The notes: generated by a model from the sequence alone, not told the origin. Shown: positions 16,700 to 29,194, numbered from the stretch's first letter. The stretch: 64,000 bases of DNA from Prostheceraeus crozeri (GCA_907163375.1 CAJQUW010006771.1:666130-730129); one strand, 5' to 3'. Made by a program: numbers and translations.

Positions 16700-19335
16700 T
16701 CAGTTGTTTAAATATACCGGGTATGAAACAGACACTTTCGCTTCTCAAGTATACCACACGGTACCTGAGTTAGCATAAAAGTGCACATTCTCAGATTTGA
16801 ATAGTTTAGTAATTTAAACAAATAAATATATTTGGTTTAAATCGTATATTATATACAATAAAGTATCTTGGATATTGAGAAGGAAATCTAAATCATGATA
16901 ATAAAATTTTAATCCATAATGTTGTGGTTAAAGGAGCGGAAATCAAAATTTACTTTCATTCAACAAATATCAGCTGATTCGAGGTAGCTATATGTTACGA
17001 TGATAAAGAAATAAGAATTTGTCGACCATTAGCTAATAAATGAAATGTTTAAACATGTTATCATCGAGTCATTATTGAGTTGTTGACTATGTAGCATTTA
17101 CTTATCATCATGGATTTTATTACTGCTGATGAATGTAACCAACGCCGATATAAGAAAATATTTCATTTAAAATGGAAATTGCAACGACCGCTTATAGGGA
17201 AAATTCTTCAAGGACGTTGATGTTATGTACGATATATCACATTGTTCAGAATACGAAATTAGTCTGGAGAACTAATTAGTACATACAGATGATTGTTGAG
17301 TCATCAGAATCAAATGTATGAAAATTTGGAGACACATCCCTGGGGGCATGGGGGACATTGTCACCCACAGTTTTTTGTAGCAGTGTCGCCTACATTGGTC
17401 GGGTGTTGAATTTTGTCCCAAACACCATTAAACTGTCTGTAACATATTTCTTGCATTTTCATATATTTTTACAGAAAATAATAGATGATCATCTCAAGCA
17501 AAATATTATATGATTTTTTTTCCTGACTACCTTGAGATCTCTACAAATCTCTCATCCGATTGAACATTGTAGACATTAATTGATTACAAATTTCTTAATG
17601 CGTATGTTGGCTGAAAGTTGCTGCTTGCAATAAGGCTGACACTTGACGAGTGACGTCCACATCTGTGCGCGCAGCGTGATTTCGAACAACTACATAGCGG
17701 AATGTCTAAAATTTGGATTTTATTCAGTCAGAAGATGATTGGCTCATATATAATGAATATTTAATGAATCTCATATATAATGAAGTTATGAAAGAATAAT
17801 CCATCATGTAAACATGTGTTTCACTGCTCTCTTTAACGACTATTGTTTCAGAAACGAAATGTATAATGTTAGGCTGACTTTTTTCGACTTTTGACTGAAA
17901 GGATCACAATCATCTACAAATTCGCCATGGGTGCTGCATCACCTGGTTTATGGATTTGCTAGAGCGAATCAATTTCAATTAGATCCACTTAGTCTTTTTT
18001 TACGTCACTTTGAACAAGTCGATCAATTTTTAATTATCCAGAGGTTCAAGCATATTTTTAGCTCCTCCGAGGCTCAAATCAAGGAAAGCATACAGCTACG
18101 ATCTCCGAAATGAGTTAAAATCCTAAATTAAAAACCAATTTTCTGTTATTGGATTAGCTGGAGATATTCGATGTAATGATACAGATTTTCAAATATGGTC
18201 TAATCTTTGAAATTTGAGGCTTCTAAAAAAATCGACGAAATGAGTGACCTCATTTCAAAGGGACTTCATTATTTCACTGGAACTAATCATAATGCATAAT
18301 CATCACGCAGATTTTCAAAAGGTATAATTCTTTTCATGCGTAATGATCAAACTTAGTGGCACATGCTTTGCAGTGTGTGATATTTCATAATAGCATTTAT
18401 TCTGAGTTTCAAGTAAAAACAACTTAATGATCGATATGGTGAGTTTGATCAGCTGTGATGAAATGAGGTTATACTGTAATTAACAAGAACAAATGCTTCA
18501 TAATTACAGGACAAACCGTTATGCCTTCCGAATCTCTGGCGGAATTGTGCTCTGAATAGCGCATTGAACGTCCTTCGATTACTGATTACATTGATTACTG
18601 GATTTTGGTCTAGAGAAACAGTATCATGTCGTACGTGTAAGTATAACATCAATAAATAGAAAATGTTGTCTAATTTTCATAAGACGATCATTTTATGCAT
18701 GAAAAATGAAAGATAATGAAACAACGATAAGATATTACCTGACATACGAATTGTTTAGAGACCTGGTTTTTTAACGATTATAGGGGTCGCAATATTCAAA
18801 AATTAAAAAATAAATATTATTATAATAATTAATATAAAAATCTTAAATATTATGAATACCAAATAACGGAAGGTATGTACGTATGTTAAATATTGGAGTG
18901 TTTGATATTTATATGTAATGTATGTACTGAATCATTTGAAATTGATCATTAATTCCACATTTATTTTGTTCATTGACATGTACATATCAAAATGGCCCAA
19001 TCCCAATGGGAATCCCAATACCCAACGGGAAGCCTGTGAATCAGTCATGCTTCATGAAATAAATGTAATGAGTGTGATAGTTAAGTTAGAGCTGAATTGC
19101 TAAAGAAAGTTTTTAATTTTTAGTTTACAAAAAGACCGAATAAATAATGTAACTATGGCCCTTATCTAAAATTCGAATGTGTTTTACTCAACTTAGAGGG
19201 ATGTTTTGTAATTGCAAGTTAATCAGCAGATTTACAATTCCAAAAAGGTTTCAAATTCATCATTCATCGGCAATCAGTGTATTTGTATCGGAGTGTAAAG
19301 CTCCACTCCAGTGCTTCGGGAGTAAGCATACAAAC
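16700..19335. other. Non-coding stretch; left copy of a degenerate inverted repeat
   Basis: At 16,751-16,830 is GTATACCACACGGTACC...GAGTTAGCATAA, which has an inverted relative at 23,160-23,290. Apart from this, no exon, RNA gene or element could be supported. Several short open frames are not backed by splice sites or known motifs. Confidence 0.5.
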
Positions 19336-19601
19336 ATTGACTACGTGATCCCTGCTACACTGCATCTGTACGTATAGGAACAGCAAAGAGGGGTTTAATA
19401 TTCACGGAGGCATTGTCTGTAATAAATGGTGGTATTTTTGCTGTAAATACAACGGGAGATGCTACCACAAGAGGTGGTGCCGGAACAGGTGCTACCGACG
19501 GTTTGCATCAGGCATCTGCTTATAACTTCGCAGTGAACACTCCTCCTCGAAAGCGGAGAAAATGTTTCAACGCGGCTATCTGCCGAATGGACGATATTTA
19601 A

Positions 19602-20100
19602 AGATTAACTTTGTTATTTGGTAAACTCAATATGAAATGTAGATTCCCAATTCATACTTTTATAAGTCAGCCGACCTATTTTCTTAGTGAAGACAAACTT
19701 TCAGAAGATAGTATTTAAACGTACATTTTTAACAATTCCCATATCATATCTCATTCGAAATGATGTCGGTTTAGAGGTATTTATGTGCAACAACATTGAA
19801 ATCGAAGGCAAAGCATCACATAATTAAAATTATAATATTGTGCTATTGTGATTAGAATGTTAGAAAAAGTGTCAAGTATTAAAATGCAAAAGTTCCATGC
19901 AGATCTTCTTTGATTCGGCCTTACAGCAAACTTGTTTTCTTTAGTTTGTAGATAGTTATCATTCCATCGCTCATTTTATAGTTACTTAAAAAAAGAAGAT
20001 TTGATTTAATTTGATAATATTGCCATGGTAAATGCTTTCCTGTAGGTAACGTTATCGGAATGCTAAGTAGTTGCGTGAGTCTGAACAGAATTCGTTTACA
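19602..20100. other. No feature seen
   Basis: AT-rich DNA with no supported gene or repeat. Confidence 0.5.
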
Positions 20101-20101
20101 T

Positions 20102-20380
20102 GTGGTGCAGAAACAGGACAAAAAGGTGCAGAGACATGGAATACTGGAGCAGAGACAGGCGTTGTTTCAAAAAGAATCCGTTTTGGTGGTGCAGATACAT
20201 GATATATGGTGCAGAGACATGGGGTTTTGGAGCACAGACAGTATGTTGTGGAGCAGAGACAGGGGTGAATGGTGCAGAGACAGGACTTAGATATATGAAT
20301 TTCTTGAAAATTGGAGCAGAGACAGGGGATGTGGTGCAGAGACAGGACAACAGGACATGTGAGTGGAGCTGAGACAGGAG
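20102..20380. repeat. Minisatellite with 14-bp core GGWGCAGAGACAGG, 11 copies
   Basis: The core GGWGCAGAGACAGG (variants ATACATG, CACAGACAG, CTGAGACAGG) occurs eleven times with uneven 15-45-base spacing. GGT and GGA versions interleave. Read on the minus strand it gives VSAP and CLCS/CLCT peptide repeats in different frames. The array is open in several frames only because the core lacks stops. Confidence 0.85.
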
Positions 20381-20384
20381 ATAA

Positions 20385-20386
<2 letters not shown>

Positions 20387-20433
<47 letters not shown>
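20387..20433. repeat. (TA)n microsatellite
   Basis: About 22 uninterrupted TA units follow the GCAGAGACAGG minisatellite. Confidence 0.95.
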
Positions 20434-20434
<1 letters not shown>

Positions 20435-20675
20435 TATTTACAAGATTATTTTCATACGTGATGACGCCCTGTTGATTTAGGTTAGTTTGTATCATTATGA
20501 AATAATATGTTTTCTGCATTATAAAATCAATACTTTTATATTTCTGAATCATGGAAATCTGAACAACTACATTATGTCGAAATTCAATGAATACTCATAT
20601 CTTGCAATCATGTAGTGTTTCATTTCATAGCTTCCATTATCTGCTTCCAATTTAGTCATGCATAATCTATCTACG

Positions 20676-20816
20676 CTGGACAGTGGTCGAAACATGAACA
20701 TCGCTCAATCTACAAATCGAATTTTTTCAATGATTTATGTAAAGTATGACAGGAAATCACAGTTGAAAAAATCGATTAGTAGATTGAGCGATGTTCATGT
20801 TTCGACCACTGTCCAG
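20676..20816. mobile_element. 141-bp palindromic MITE
   Basis: CTGGACAGTGGTCGAAACAT at the left and its exact reverse complement at the right (ending ACTGTCCAG) form arms of about 54 bases that stay paired through GAACATCGCTCAATCTAC and GAATTTTTTCAA, around a 30-base centre. Near-perfect arms mean a young miniature element. No target duplication is clear. Confidence 0.85.
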
Positions 20817-20819
20817 CAG

Positions 20820-23155
20820 AAAAAATAATGTAGATAGTTTCATCATAGCCAAATTGAAAGCTGATGATGCAAGCTATTGACTGATATGTAACACGTTGAT
20901 GAACTCCATGTTCGTAAGGCATGAGAACTAACTTAATTCTCACTTAATAGAACGCGATCACATGTATGCTATTCAGTAACATACATTCTCGTTGTAGATT
21001 TTTATTATATATCCTTTCATTAAGTATGACGATGTATATTTTATCACTTAGAATTCGATGCTGTTTATGTATATATTATGTTGGAAAAAATTGTATATAA
21101 TATATTTTTCAGCTATAAAAAATTGTTCTTCATGTCAATTAGTGACTGTAAGTTAGTAGTAAATTGTGATACTATATTTTATTTCAATTAGTCAAGAGAA
21201 TGGATAGATACCCTGTGGGAACGCATCTTGATATTGTAGCAACTAATTAGTGGTAAGTAGTAATGTTCGTATATTACCTTCACATGAAAATGTATTGTAT
21301 ACTCAGTCTGATCTGATAAAAAGGGATCTTTATTAAATTCACGAAGGCTTAAACCAAAAAAGTATTTATCTTCCATAAATGTCGCAGTAAATACTATGAT
21401 ATTATTCAAATGTTTGTCATTGTTGTAAATTATTGAATGTCAAGAGATGTTATGAAAATTGATATATGCGGATTCTCTATATTCCTATATCATTATCAAA
21501 GAATGATAGTCTGCACTTAGTTCTTAGATAAATTAGCCATATGTGGGGGATAGTGAGGAGGTGAGGATGAGAATAGAGCCTCGGCTGTAGAGGCGGATTA
21601 CTAAAGAAAATAATAGAGAAACTCAAATGTAAAAGGTAACATATAGAGCGCGAATTGTCGCCGGCGAACTTCGCCAGCGAATATCCCACAAATATGACTG
21701 AACTTTAGCATGATATTCTGCAGCTGACATTCGCCAGTTTTTCGCAAGATTCGTTCCCACAGAGTATCGTCCCTATCGCAGTCTCATGGGAAAATTTAAT
21801 AATACACTGGCTACAATCATCATAGAAGTCCATGTAGGCATTGATAAGAAAACATTAGTAGTGATCGTCTCAACTTATAATAAAACAGAATCAAAAGATT
21901 TTAAATGCATATTGGAGAGATGGCAATTAGCATGGCATTTGATAAATTATTGCAGTCTTTTCTGCCACTATGTGTTGGTATTGGCAAAATGACTGACATA
22001 AATAATCACATCATATTATTCATAGTCCCGTTTGTATAGGCCTACATTTTTTGGCTATGTACATTAGTTATGAAGACATTAAACTCCTTAGTCTTACCAT
22101 AGGTTTCTGAGAACAAGTTCTTTGCCATAACACGTGCTATTCTTATATGCATCTCATTTTAAACTTTGCTATAGCAGCATTGCATTCTATCTATCGATCC
22201 CTTGTACTATGGAAGCATCTCCCTATACAGTCATGTCCCAAATCAATTAAGAATGGATATGTCAAATCATGAATTGCCTATTCCTGTCTTATGTCGACCA
22301 ACTCGTCTCTTTGGATTCTGCTTCATTTATTTGCCAACGTGTGATTGCATTATCACCAACTCGCTACCTTTACACGCACTCAATCCATTGGCCTAAAATG
22401 CATTAAATTAAAGTTGAGATGTTGGCTTCATTTCAATGGTTATCAAGAGAAGTAAAGCAGTTATCGACACATGTATTTCTGGTAAAAAATGATCCGATAA
22501 ACATTTACAGGGTAGGTGTAGGCCTATAAAATATTTGAAATACCCTACCCTCCAACAGGCCTATCCTACAGTCATGAAATGGAGATGTCAAAATGATAAC
22601 TAACAAAATAAAGTAAATGTCACAAGTTTCGCGCCCGCCGGCCATCAGATATAAGCATTATAGGCATATGCCCATCATATTACATGCGTATCTTTTTTAC
22701 ATTATCAACACTAGCCTACATGTAATTGATACAGGCCTACCAGCGCGCACTACATCTGTAAAATGTTGGAAAATTTCTACGGATAACATGAGCACAGAAA
22801 TCTAAATGTATCTCCTTTGTCATATGCAGATGGACAGAAGAAATTATGCGTGATTCTGCTATCCTTCCCGCAATCAAAATAGTCGTGATAATCAACATTC
22901 AATATCTTTCAATCGAATTACTTTTTACAGACCTTGATATTCATAGGCCACTAATCGTTCCACAATTTTCCCGATATGCTTAGGTATACAGCTGGTCTTG
23001 GATTAGATCTTGTATTGGATAATGGCATGATCGGCGTTGCTGCTGCTAATTTAGTTTCTCAATTTATTATTCTATATTACCATCATCAAACATTTTTTAT
23101 TCGCAAATGAATCCACAATATAATATCATTATAATATAACAATAATATTTAATTA
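20820..23155. other. Non-coding stretch
   Basis: No gene or element supported. TAGGCCTA octamers occur at 22,037 and 22,519. A GTTCGCCRGCGAA-like inverted word lies near 21,660-21,685. Confidence 0.5.
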
Positions 23156-23159
23156 CTGT

Positions 23160-23290
23160 GATTTTATCATCATTATGTTAATATGTACAAATAATATTTA
23201 AATTTACTTGTCAGAAATAATATTCAAACGAACTTTCGTTTACGCGGGGTGTTCACTGTTATGCTAACTCAAGCTCTGTGTATACCACGC
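23160..23290 (-). repeat. Right copy of a degenerate inverted repeat (partner at 16,751)
   Basis: Read on the minus strand, this gives GTATACACAGAGCTTGAGTTAGCATAACAGTG and then TTTGAATATT...AAATTTAAAT, matching GTATACCACACGGTACCTGAGTTAGCATAAAAGTG and TTTGAATAGTT...AATTTAAAC at 16,751-16,830. The two copies face each other like terminal repeats of a 6.5-kb unit, or are two solo copies. Confidence 0.5.
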
Positions 23291-23452
23291 TATCGAAAAA
23301 ACGGATTGGTTTTCTCTTATCTCTATTGGGCCAGAACGCAACAGTAGGTGTTATTTATACTGTATACAAACAACATGAAGCAACACTTGCCTTCAATGAC
23401 AACAACCATAGACATCGATGACATTAATGTTCGATGTCTATGACAACAACTT

Positions 23453-24295
23453 AAGGGTACGTCCACATTACGAGCTTTAAGCTGCGCGGTACCTGCGCCG
23501 CGGCCGAGCGACAATAAATATCCTGCATGTTGCAGTAGCAATGTCCGCACTACACGCTCTCTCCCACTCCGCTAGCCCACTGCTAGCTATGAGCGATGGT
23601 TTACTTCCCGATATTTATCACCGCTCAAAGCTTGAGCGATGCCAAATGTTTATTTTAAGACATGACGTAAAATGGGTGAACGAGAAACATGGAAAGATAC
23701 TGAGGTGTTCATTTCCGTTTCAACATGAAAGTTGCTGGCGTGCACAATGTGAGGATCGAAGTCATGTCAGATACAAATAAAGTCTTTGAATTTATTGTAT
23801 TGGTACAGGAGAAACCCGAACTGTGGAAAAAATAGCATCGACAATTTATGAATCGTGATTATCGATCAAATGATTTTCAAGATATCGCGGAGAAAACCGG
23901 CATGACAGGTAAGTTCAAAATCATTTTATATTACGGATGAAAATGCATTCAAATCCCACCGCTTTTAGCGTATCTCTAAATAGACCGAACTGTACTTTTG
24001 AAAAATAAAAATAATATCACCATTCCAAAGATCACCATTCATTCAAAGGTTCGCAATCCCGGGATATTTTCCCGATCCAAGGATTTCAAGCTTTGATTTC
24101 AAGATTTCAAGAGGCACTCAACAGAACGTATTCTTCTATAGACATTCTTTGTGAAAATGAATCATGTACATTTGATCCATAGACATCGAACATTAATCAT
24201 TAAGTTATTGTTGTTCGATGTCTATGGTTTGATCGATTCTAGTTAGCGCCTAGCGAGCTCTCGGCTAGCGATAGGCGCTTATGATGTGGCCACAC
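23453..24295 (+). mobile_element. Candidate DNA transposon remnant with a MADF-like exon
   Basis: The left end GGGTACGTCCACATTACGAGC and the right side (minus-strand reading TGTGGCCACATCATAAGCGC) look like diverged terminal repeats; a related end, GCTTGTAATGTGGACGTACCC, is at 34,393-34,413. Inside, 23,809-23,908 is exon-like (TTGGTACAG before, GTAAGTT after). It encodes EKPELWKK, then HRQFMNRDYRSNDFQDIAEK, the MADF/Myb-SANT pattern (P.LW...h..y.nrd.r...f..IA), with one in-frame TAG at 23,833-23,835. MADF proteins often travel with Harbinger-type and related transposons. Exact ends and superfamily are uncertain. Confidence 0.5.
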
Positions 24296-24510
24296 AAGCT
24301 GTCACCGCGCTTTGAGCGAGCATTGTGCTAGCTGCGTCTAGTGATGCAAATGGAAAATTTTTCGGTGATTGACGTTTTTTCCTTTGTTTTGGAGACTTAT
24401 TATAGTCGTTTGAAAAGACTGTAATATTCAAAGTCCGAAAACGTCTCTATCATCCCTGTAAGTTAACTTTTGGTGCCAACTGCGCCTTTTCCATGTCTAT
24501 TTCAGTCTTT

Positions 24511-24647
24511 CCAAATGAATTTCAGACATTCGATGGATTTCAGATTTCGCTAGCTGAATTTCAGATATCTGTCACAAGCTCAACTTTGAAAAGATTTTTA
24601 ATTCAACTGGAGATCTCCCATCTGGACCATGTCTGAAATTCATTTGG
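24511..24647. repeat. Inverted repeat with perfect 19-bp ends
   Basis: CCAAATGAATTTCAGACAT (24511-24529) and its exact reverse complement (24629-24647) bracket a 99-base core with more TTTCAGAT words. It could be a small MITE; no target duplication was identified. Confidence 0.6.
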
Positions 24648-25064
24648 GCAGATCTGAAATCGATTTGGAACTATCTGAACCATCTGAGCTAGAAATGGAG
24701 GATGTGCATCCTCAACGAAGATATCGGACAATGCGCCAGAAGTTTGAAGATATCACAGATATTCTTTTACTCATCACAGATATCTTTAGTTTCCAAATAT
24801 CTCACGAATTTCCAGTCTTTATATCTTCCAATATGGTCGCTCATGAATGCTGCGTGGACTGATGCTTATACTTCACAATTATTCATCAACACATGAAGAA
24901 TTTGCATCACTGATCAACGCTGTATAATAAATCTTAACTTTCAAGCTAATAAGCAAACTCCAAAATGAAGTACATTATTTTTGCTCCAGATCTTTCACAT
25001 TGCATAAAATTATACCTCTATTGTAAAGCAAGATTCACGTTATCCCAAACAGTGTCTGCCCTAT

Positions 25065-25220
25065 CAACCACAAAAGTCGCCCAGCGGTCGCCGCGACAGC
25101 CCTCGGCGTCGCCGAAGTCGCCGCCGCCCGGCGACTCCTGGTGGCGGTCGCCTCGACTGTATGTGGGCGACCGTTGCCCGGCGACCGCTGTCAGCAGTTG
25201 TCTCGAGTGTCAACGGCGAC
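25065..25220. repeat. GC-rich GGCGACC/GGTCGCC island
   Basis: A sharply GC-rich block in AT-rich DNA made of repeated GTCGCC, GGTCGCCG and GGCGACCG words in both orientations, preceded by CCCTATCAACCA. The block at 33,900-34,065 has the same words and ends with TGGTTGATAGGG, the reverse complement, so both belong to one repeat family. Confidence 0.7.
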
Positions 25221-25249
25221 TTTCATCATATGTCTGGTTTTAGCATTTA

Positions 25250-28200
25250 ACTAGCCTCCATGATGTCAGAAAGGCAATATTCCGGCTTCGCAAAACTGAT
25301 AAATTGCAAAAATTTCGGCAATCAGCTTCAGAGTTTCTAATTAAGACTCAAATGTAGAATGCTTGTGGAAAAAGATGCTTCTGATGCAGAAATTCGAACG
25401 CATTTAATCAAACTAGATCGATGCATTTCCCGCGAGAAAATGAGTCGTGGGTCCCTCGTCAAAAAGTCTTGGGCCACATGAAAAAATTGGGACCAACAAA
25501 TTTTTCGAAAATGGCTTATTTGTAAGTAAAAATGCATGATCATATCAATTTGTGACCGCTCTCATCGAAAAATGACGTGAAATGTGATGTCTTGAAGTCG
25601 AGGTTTGGGCCCCCCCCCCCAATTTTCACGTTTATTTTTTTGACAGGGAGTGGTCGTGAGTCAGCCCTTAAATTCACACGAGCTAATTTTGAAATAGAAC
25701 GACCCCAGAGTTGTCACACACATTGAGCAGCGAATTTGTTGTGATTTCTAAGAAAAACGTATCTCCAATGTTAGTGGACTGGCCCGAAACTGTCATCGAT
25801 CGGCTGTCTGGCACATCTAGGCAAGTTTTTCCTTGGAATAAATAACCTTAGCTCTCATTTCTCTCAGTGATTTTCGCTACATGATGATGATGCATTCAAT
25901 CGTGAAATGTTGCGTCAAACATCTTTGGTTGCAATGCTTCATATATATTTGCATGACGCATCGATGACAATGAAAAAAATTGCTCAAAATTCTTGACTTG
26001 ACCGTGAACTTTATATCATTCTGACCATGATTCTGACTATGCCTGAATTTCACCGCTTGTCAATTTTTGGTCAATCAAGGTTGCAAGTTGTATTATTGTT
26101 CATTCATTAAATTGTGAATGAATGGAAGAATCCTCAATGAGTGTTGCATAATATCTCGGTCGCTTCAAGCCTGTGATCCAGTGAGGGAGAGAAGGGAGAG
26201 AGAGAATTCTATTAATAGAAGAGCGCTTTGTCCAGTCCAGCCCGATAGCAGATAACTTTCTCGTGCGCCTTCGATAGCGCAGCGCAATCGGAAGATCACA
26301 TTTCAACTCGAGGGGTGAAATAGAGGTCCTCTCTTCATTTCACAAAAAGAAATAGCGCAGAATAATCTGGAAGTTTCATTCGTGTCTCTACACTGTTAGG
26401 CAAAATGGTCCGTATTACAGGTAGGAAAGGGTCCGTATTACGATGGTCCGAAATTATTTTGAGAAAAATTCTGTCACGTGTGTTATTTATTACTGATTAA
26501 TGCTTGCATACCTGAAAAATTGCTAACAATAAAGTTTAAAGAAAAAAGCAAAGTTGATTTTATCCAATATTGCACGAAATCTTTAGAGGGTCCGTATTCA
26601 CAATATATGTGAAGGTCCGAAATATGGTCTGCAATATTTCATAGGGTCCGTAGGCCACACTGGTTGACAAAATTGCGGAAAAATTGCAATATATATCCGA
26701 TAATACAGAAATAGTGCAATTTATAATTTGATGATATAAAACTATTACGATTTATATATAAACTGAAAAATTGCAGTTTCTGAAAGTTATATATATTGCA
26801 ATAAAATCATATGAAATGCAAATTATGAAAAGTATTATAGAGGGCGCTCAAAGAGGTCAATGACTTAGAATATGGTTAGATTGTATGAATCAGATTGTCT
26901 GTAGGTGCGGTGACTTATTATTTTACGCCCGTATTATAAGACGCATAACATTTCGAGAGGCTCTTACTGACTTAAAATGACTGTATCACTCAACGTCTTT
27001 TGGAATTCATTGCAATGCAGTTGTAACATCTCAATGTCAGCTTAATGACGTAAGCAAGTTGACAATGAGTGACATTCAGCGGGTGCTCCATCCATCCACT
27101 TCTTCAGCAATTAAGATTCATCAATTATTCTCCTATCACACCACCCCATCAATGTCTTCATTTCTCATTCACATTCATTAACATTAGCATATGGAAAAGC
27201 AGAGCGTTGATTTGAGAATCACGTGCTCCATCTCAATCATCATTCGTTGATTTTAACTTGTAAAACTTTAACATTTCTGTACATGTGATTGATTTCACTG
27301 AGAAGAAAATGAATATATATATATATTTGGTTTTGAGTTCTAGAGCAATGAAAAGTTATGCTTGAAGCGTAAATCAAGGATCTAGATATCATTTGTGGAT
27401 TAAGGGACATTTGAAATGATCTTCAGATCAGAAATGGAATGAAACATTCAACACAGGTGACAAACTTAATCATACGAAAGAGTCAGCGCTCCTTTTTAAT
27501 TGGCTTAAATTTGATGATAGACCAATGAGAATACGCCGACTGCTTTCAATGGATAATGAAATTAGAATTTGCTGTCTTCGACGAGTGAGAACTGCAAAAC
27601 TTACGCTCCTGTTCTTTCAAATGAACTACACGTCTGTCGCATCGTTTTTTATGTGATTAGCCATTGAGTGAAATAGTATGTGAATAAGACATAAATAATA
27701 TTCAACGTTCGCATAAATTTAAACCATTGATAATTATTTATGTAACATATTTCTTTGAATACCCCGGAATACCCTTGAATTATGAGAATGTTATGTTGTA
27801 CCTTTAGAATGTAGAATTATGGTTAATAATTATTTTTGAATTGAGACTCGAAACAGTAAGAGTCGCATTTTAATAACCTGTATTATTCATATTATAAATT
27901 GCATTGGATAGGTAAGAATATGTTTAGGGAGGAGAAAAGTGAAGACCTCGTGGCCTCGACATGTCGCTCGCCATGTCCATCAAAATCAAAACTCGAGTTC
28001 GATAGACGAGAGTTATTAGAAAGTTATCTTGAAGGTTTATTCGACTCACGCACGGCGAAAAGAAGTTAAAAACTGTATTCCTTAGCATTCATTTCCTATT
28101 ACACATAGCGGAAGAATAGGCAATCTCAGCGAATCAACTACGTACCGGCGTACCACCCATGCTCGAGGGATGTAACTTTCCCAGGGCCTATCACATATGT

Positions 28201-28735
28201 AATTATGTCTACCTTTATGTCTCACTCAACATCAGTTAGACGAATCAGTAAACGAGTCTACGAGAAGTTAGGTACCTGTATTTTCTCTAGAAGGTATACC
28301 TAACTTGATACGCTCTACATGTAAGCCTAGATGCTTCGTAAAAAAGCGAGTTTGTTCTTGGAGCTACTATTTATACAGAAATTATTTACTAGCTTGTTTA
28401 GGTTATTAAAACGTACTTTGAATATGTAGGCCTACTGAAATGCTGCATTTGTGCCTATCACATGTAAAAGCCTACGACAAGAGGAAAAAATTATAAGATA
28501 CCTAAGGCTTTCAGCTTAGTCCATTACATCCCGCATACAGGTTAACTTGAATTATGTAAACTACCCAAATAACCCTAAACCATTCGCAATTATCGTGTCT
28601 CCCACACATTTTTCTACTGTGCTTATAGTAGGGCTATTAGGCAATCTTACAATTCGATCCCTTGTAGCTACTTGGGCTACCCGGTATTATGAAATAAGAG
28701 TTAGAACTTAAATGACATGATACAAAAATAGGAGG
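25250..28735. other. Non-coding stretch with GGTCCGTATTAC words
   Basis: GGTCCGTATTAC or GGTCCGAAAT words recur six times between 26,408 and 26,660. A run of thirteen C at 25,608-25,620 may be a sequencing hazard. No gene was supported. Confidence 0.5.
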
Positions 28736-28738
28736 ATA

Positions 28739-29190
28739 CAAATGAGTTACTCTGCACGTTGTCCATGATGTCGAAGACCAGATTATCACAAGAATTGTGC
28801 ACTATTTCTATCATTTCACAATTTCGCTAAGTGAAAGAGACACGTTTTTATGGCAAATTCCGTTCTGGTCACTAATTCAGGCAAAAGCACTTTCTTGGAG
28901 GACCTCCCCAGACTTGCTTAACATGATTCGGATGTCAAATGAGTTACTCTGCACGTTGTCCACGATGTCGAAGACCAGATTATCACAAGAATTGTGCACT
29001 ATTTCTATCATTTCACAATTTCGTTAAGTGAAAGAGACACGTTTTTATGGCAAATTCCGTTCTGGTCACTAATTCAGGCAAAAGCACTTTCTTGGAGGAC
29101 CTCCCCAGACTTGCTTAACATGATTCGGATGTCAAATGAGTTACTCTGCACGTTGTCCACGATGTCGAAGACCAGATTATCATAAGAATG
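28739..29190. repeat. 197-bp tandem repeat, 2.3 copies
   Basis: CAAATGAGTTACTCTGCACG begins at 28739, 28936 and 29133, an exact 197-base period; copies differ at a handful of sites. On the minus strand each unit has an open stretch reading DNLVFDIV(or M)DNVQSNSF and ending SGEVLQESAFA before a stop. Coding is possible but unsupported by splice sites. The plus-strand frames repeat the same peptide because of the tandem structure. Confidence 0.9.
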
Positions 29191-29194
29191 TGTC

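Noticed and set aside
20052-20552. Frame with VSAP/CLCS repeats, resembling a repeat protein
   Set aside because: All frames of the GGWGCAGAGACAGG minisatellite are open; no start or splice support.
28797-29185. Two plus-strand frames with the same MHYFYHFTISLSERDT peptide
   Set aside because: The identity comes from the 197-bp tandem duplication; no evidence for coding on this strand.
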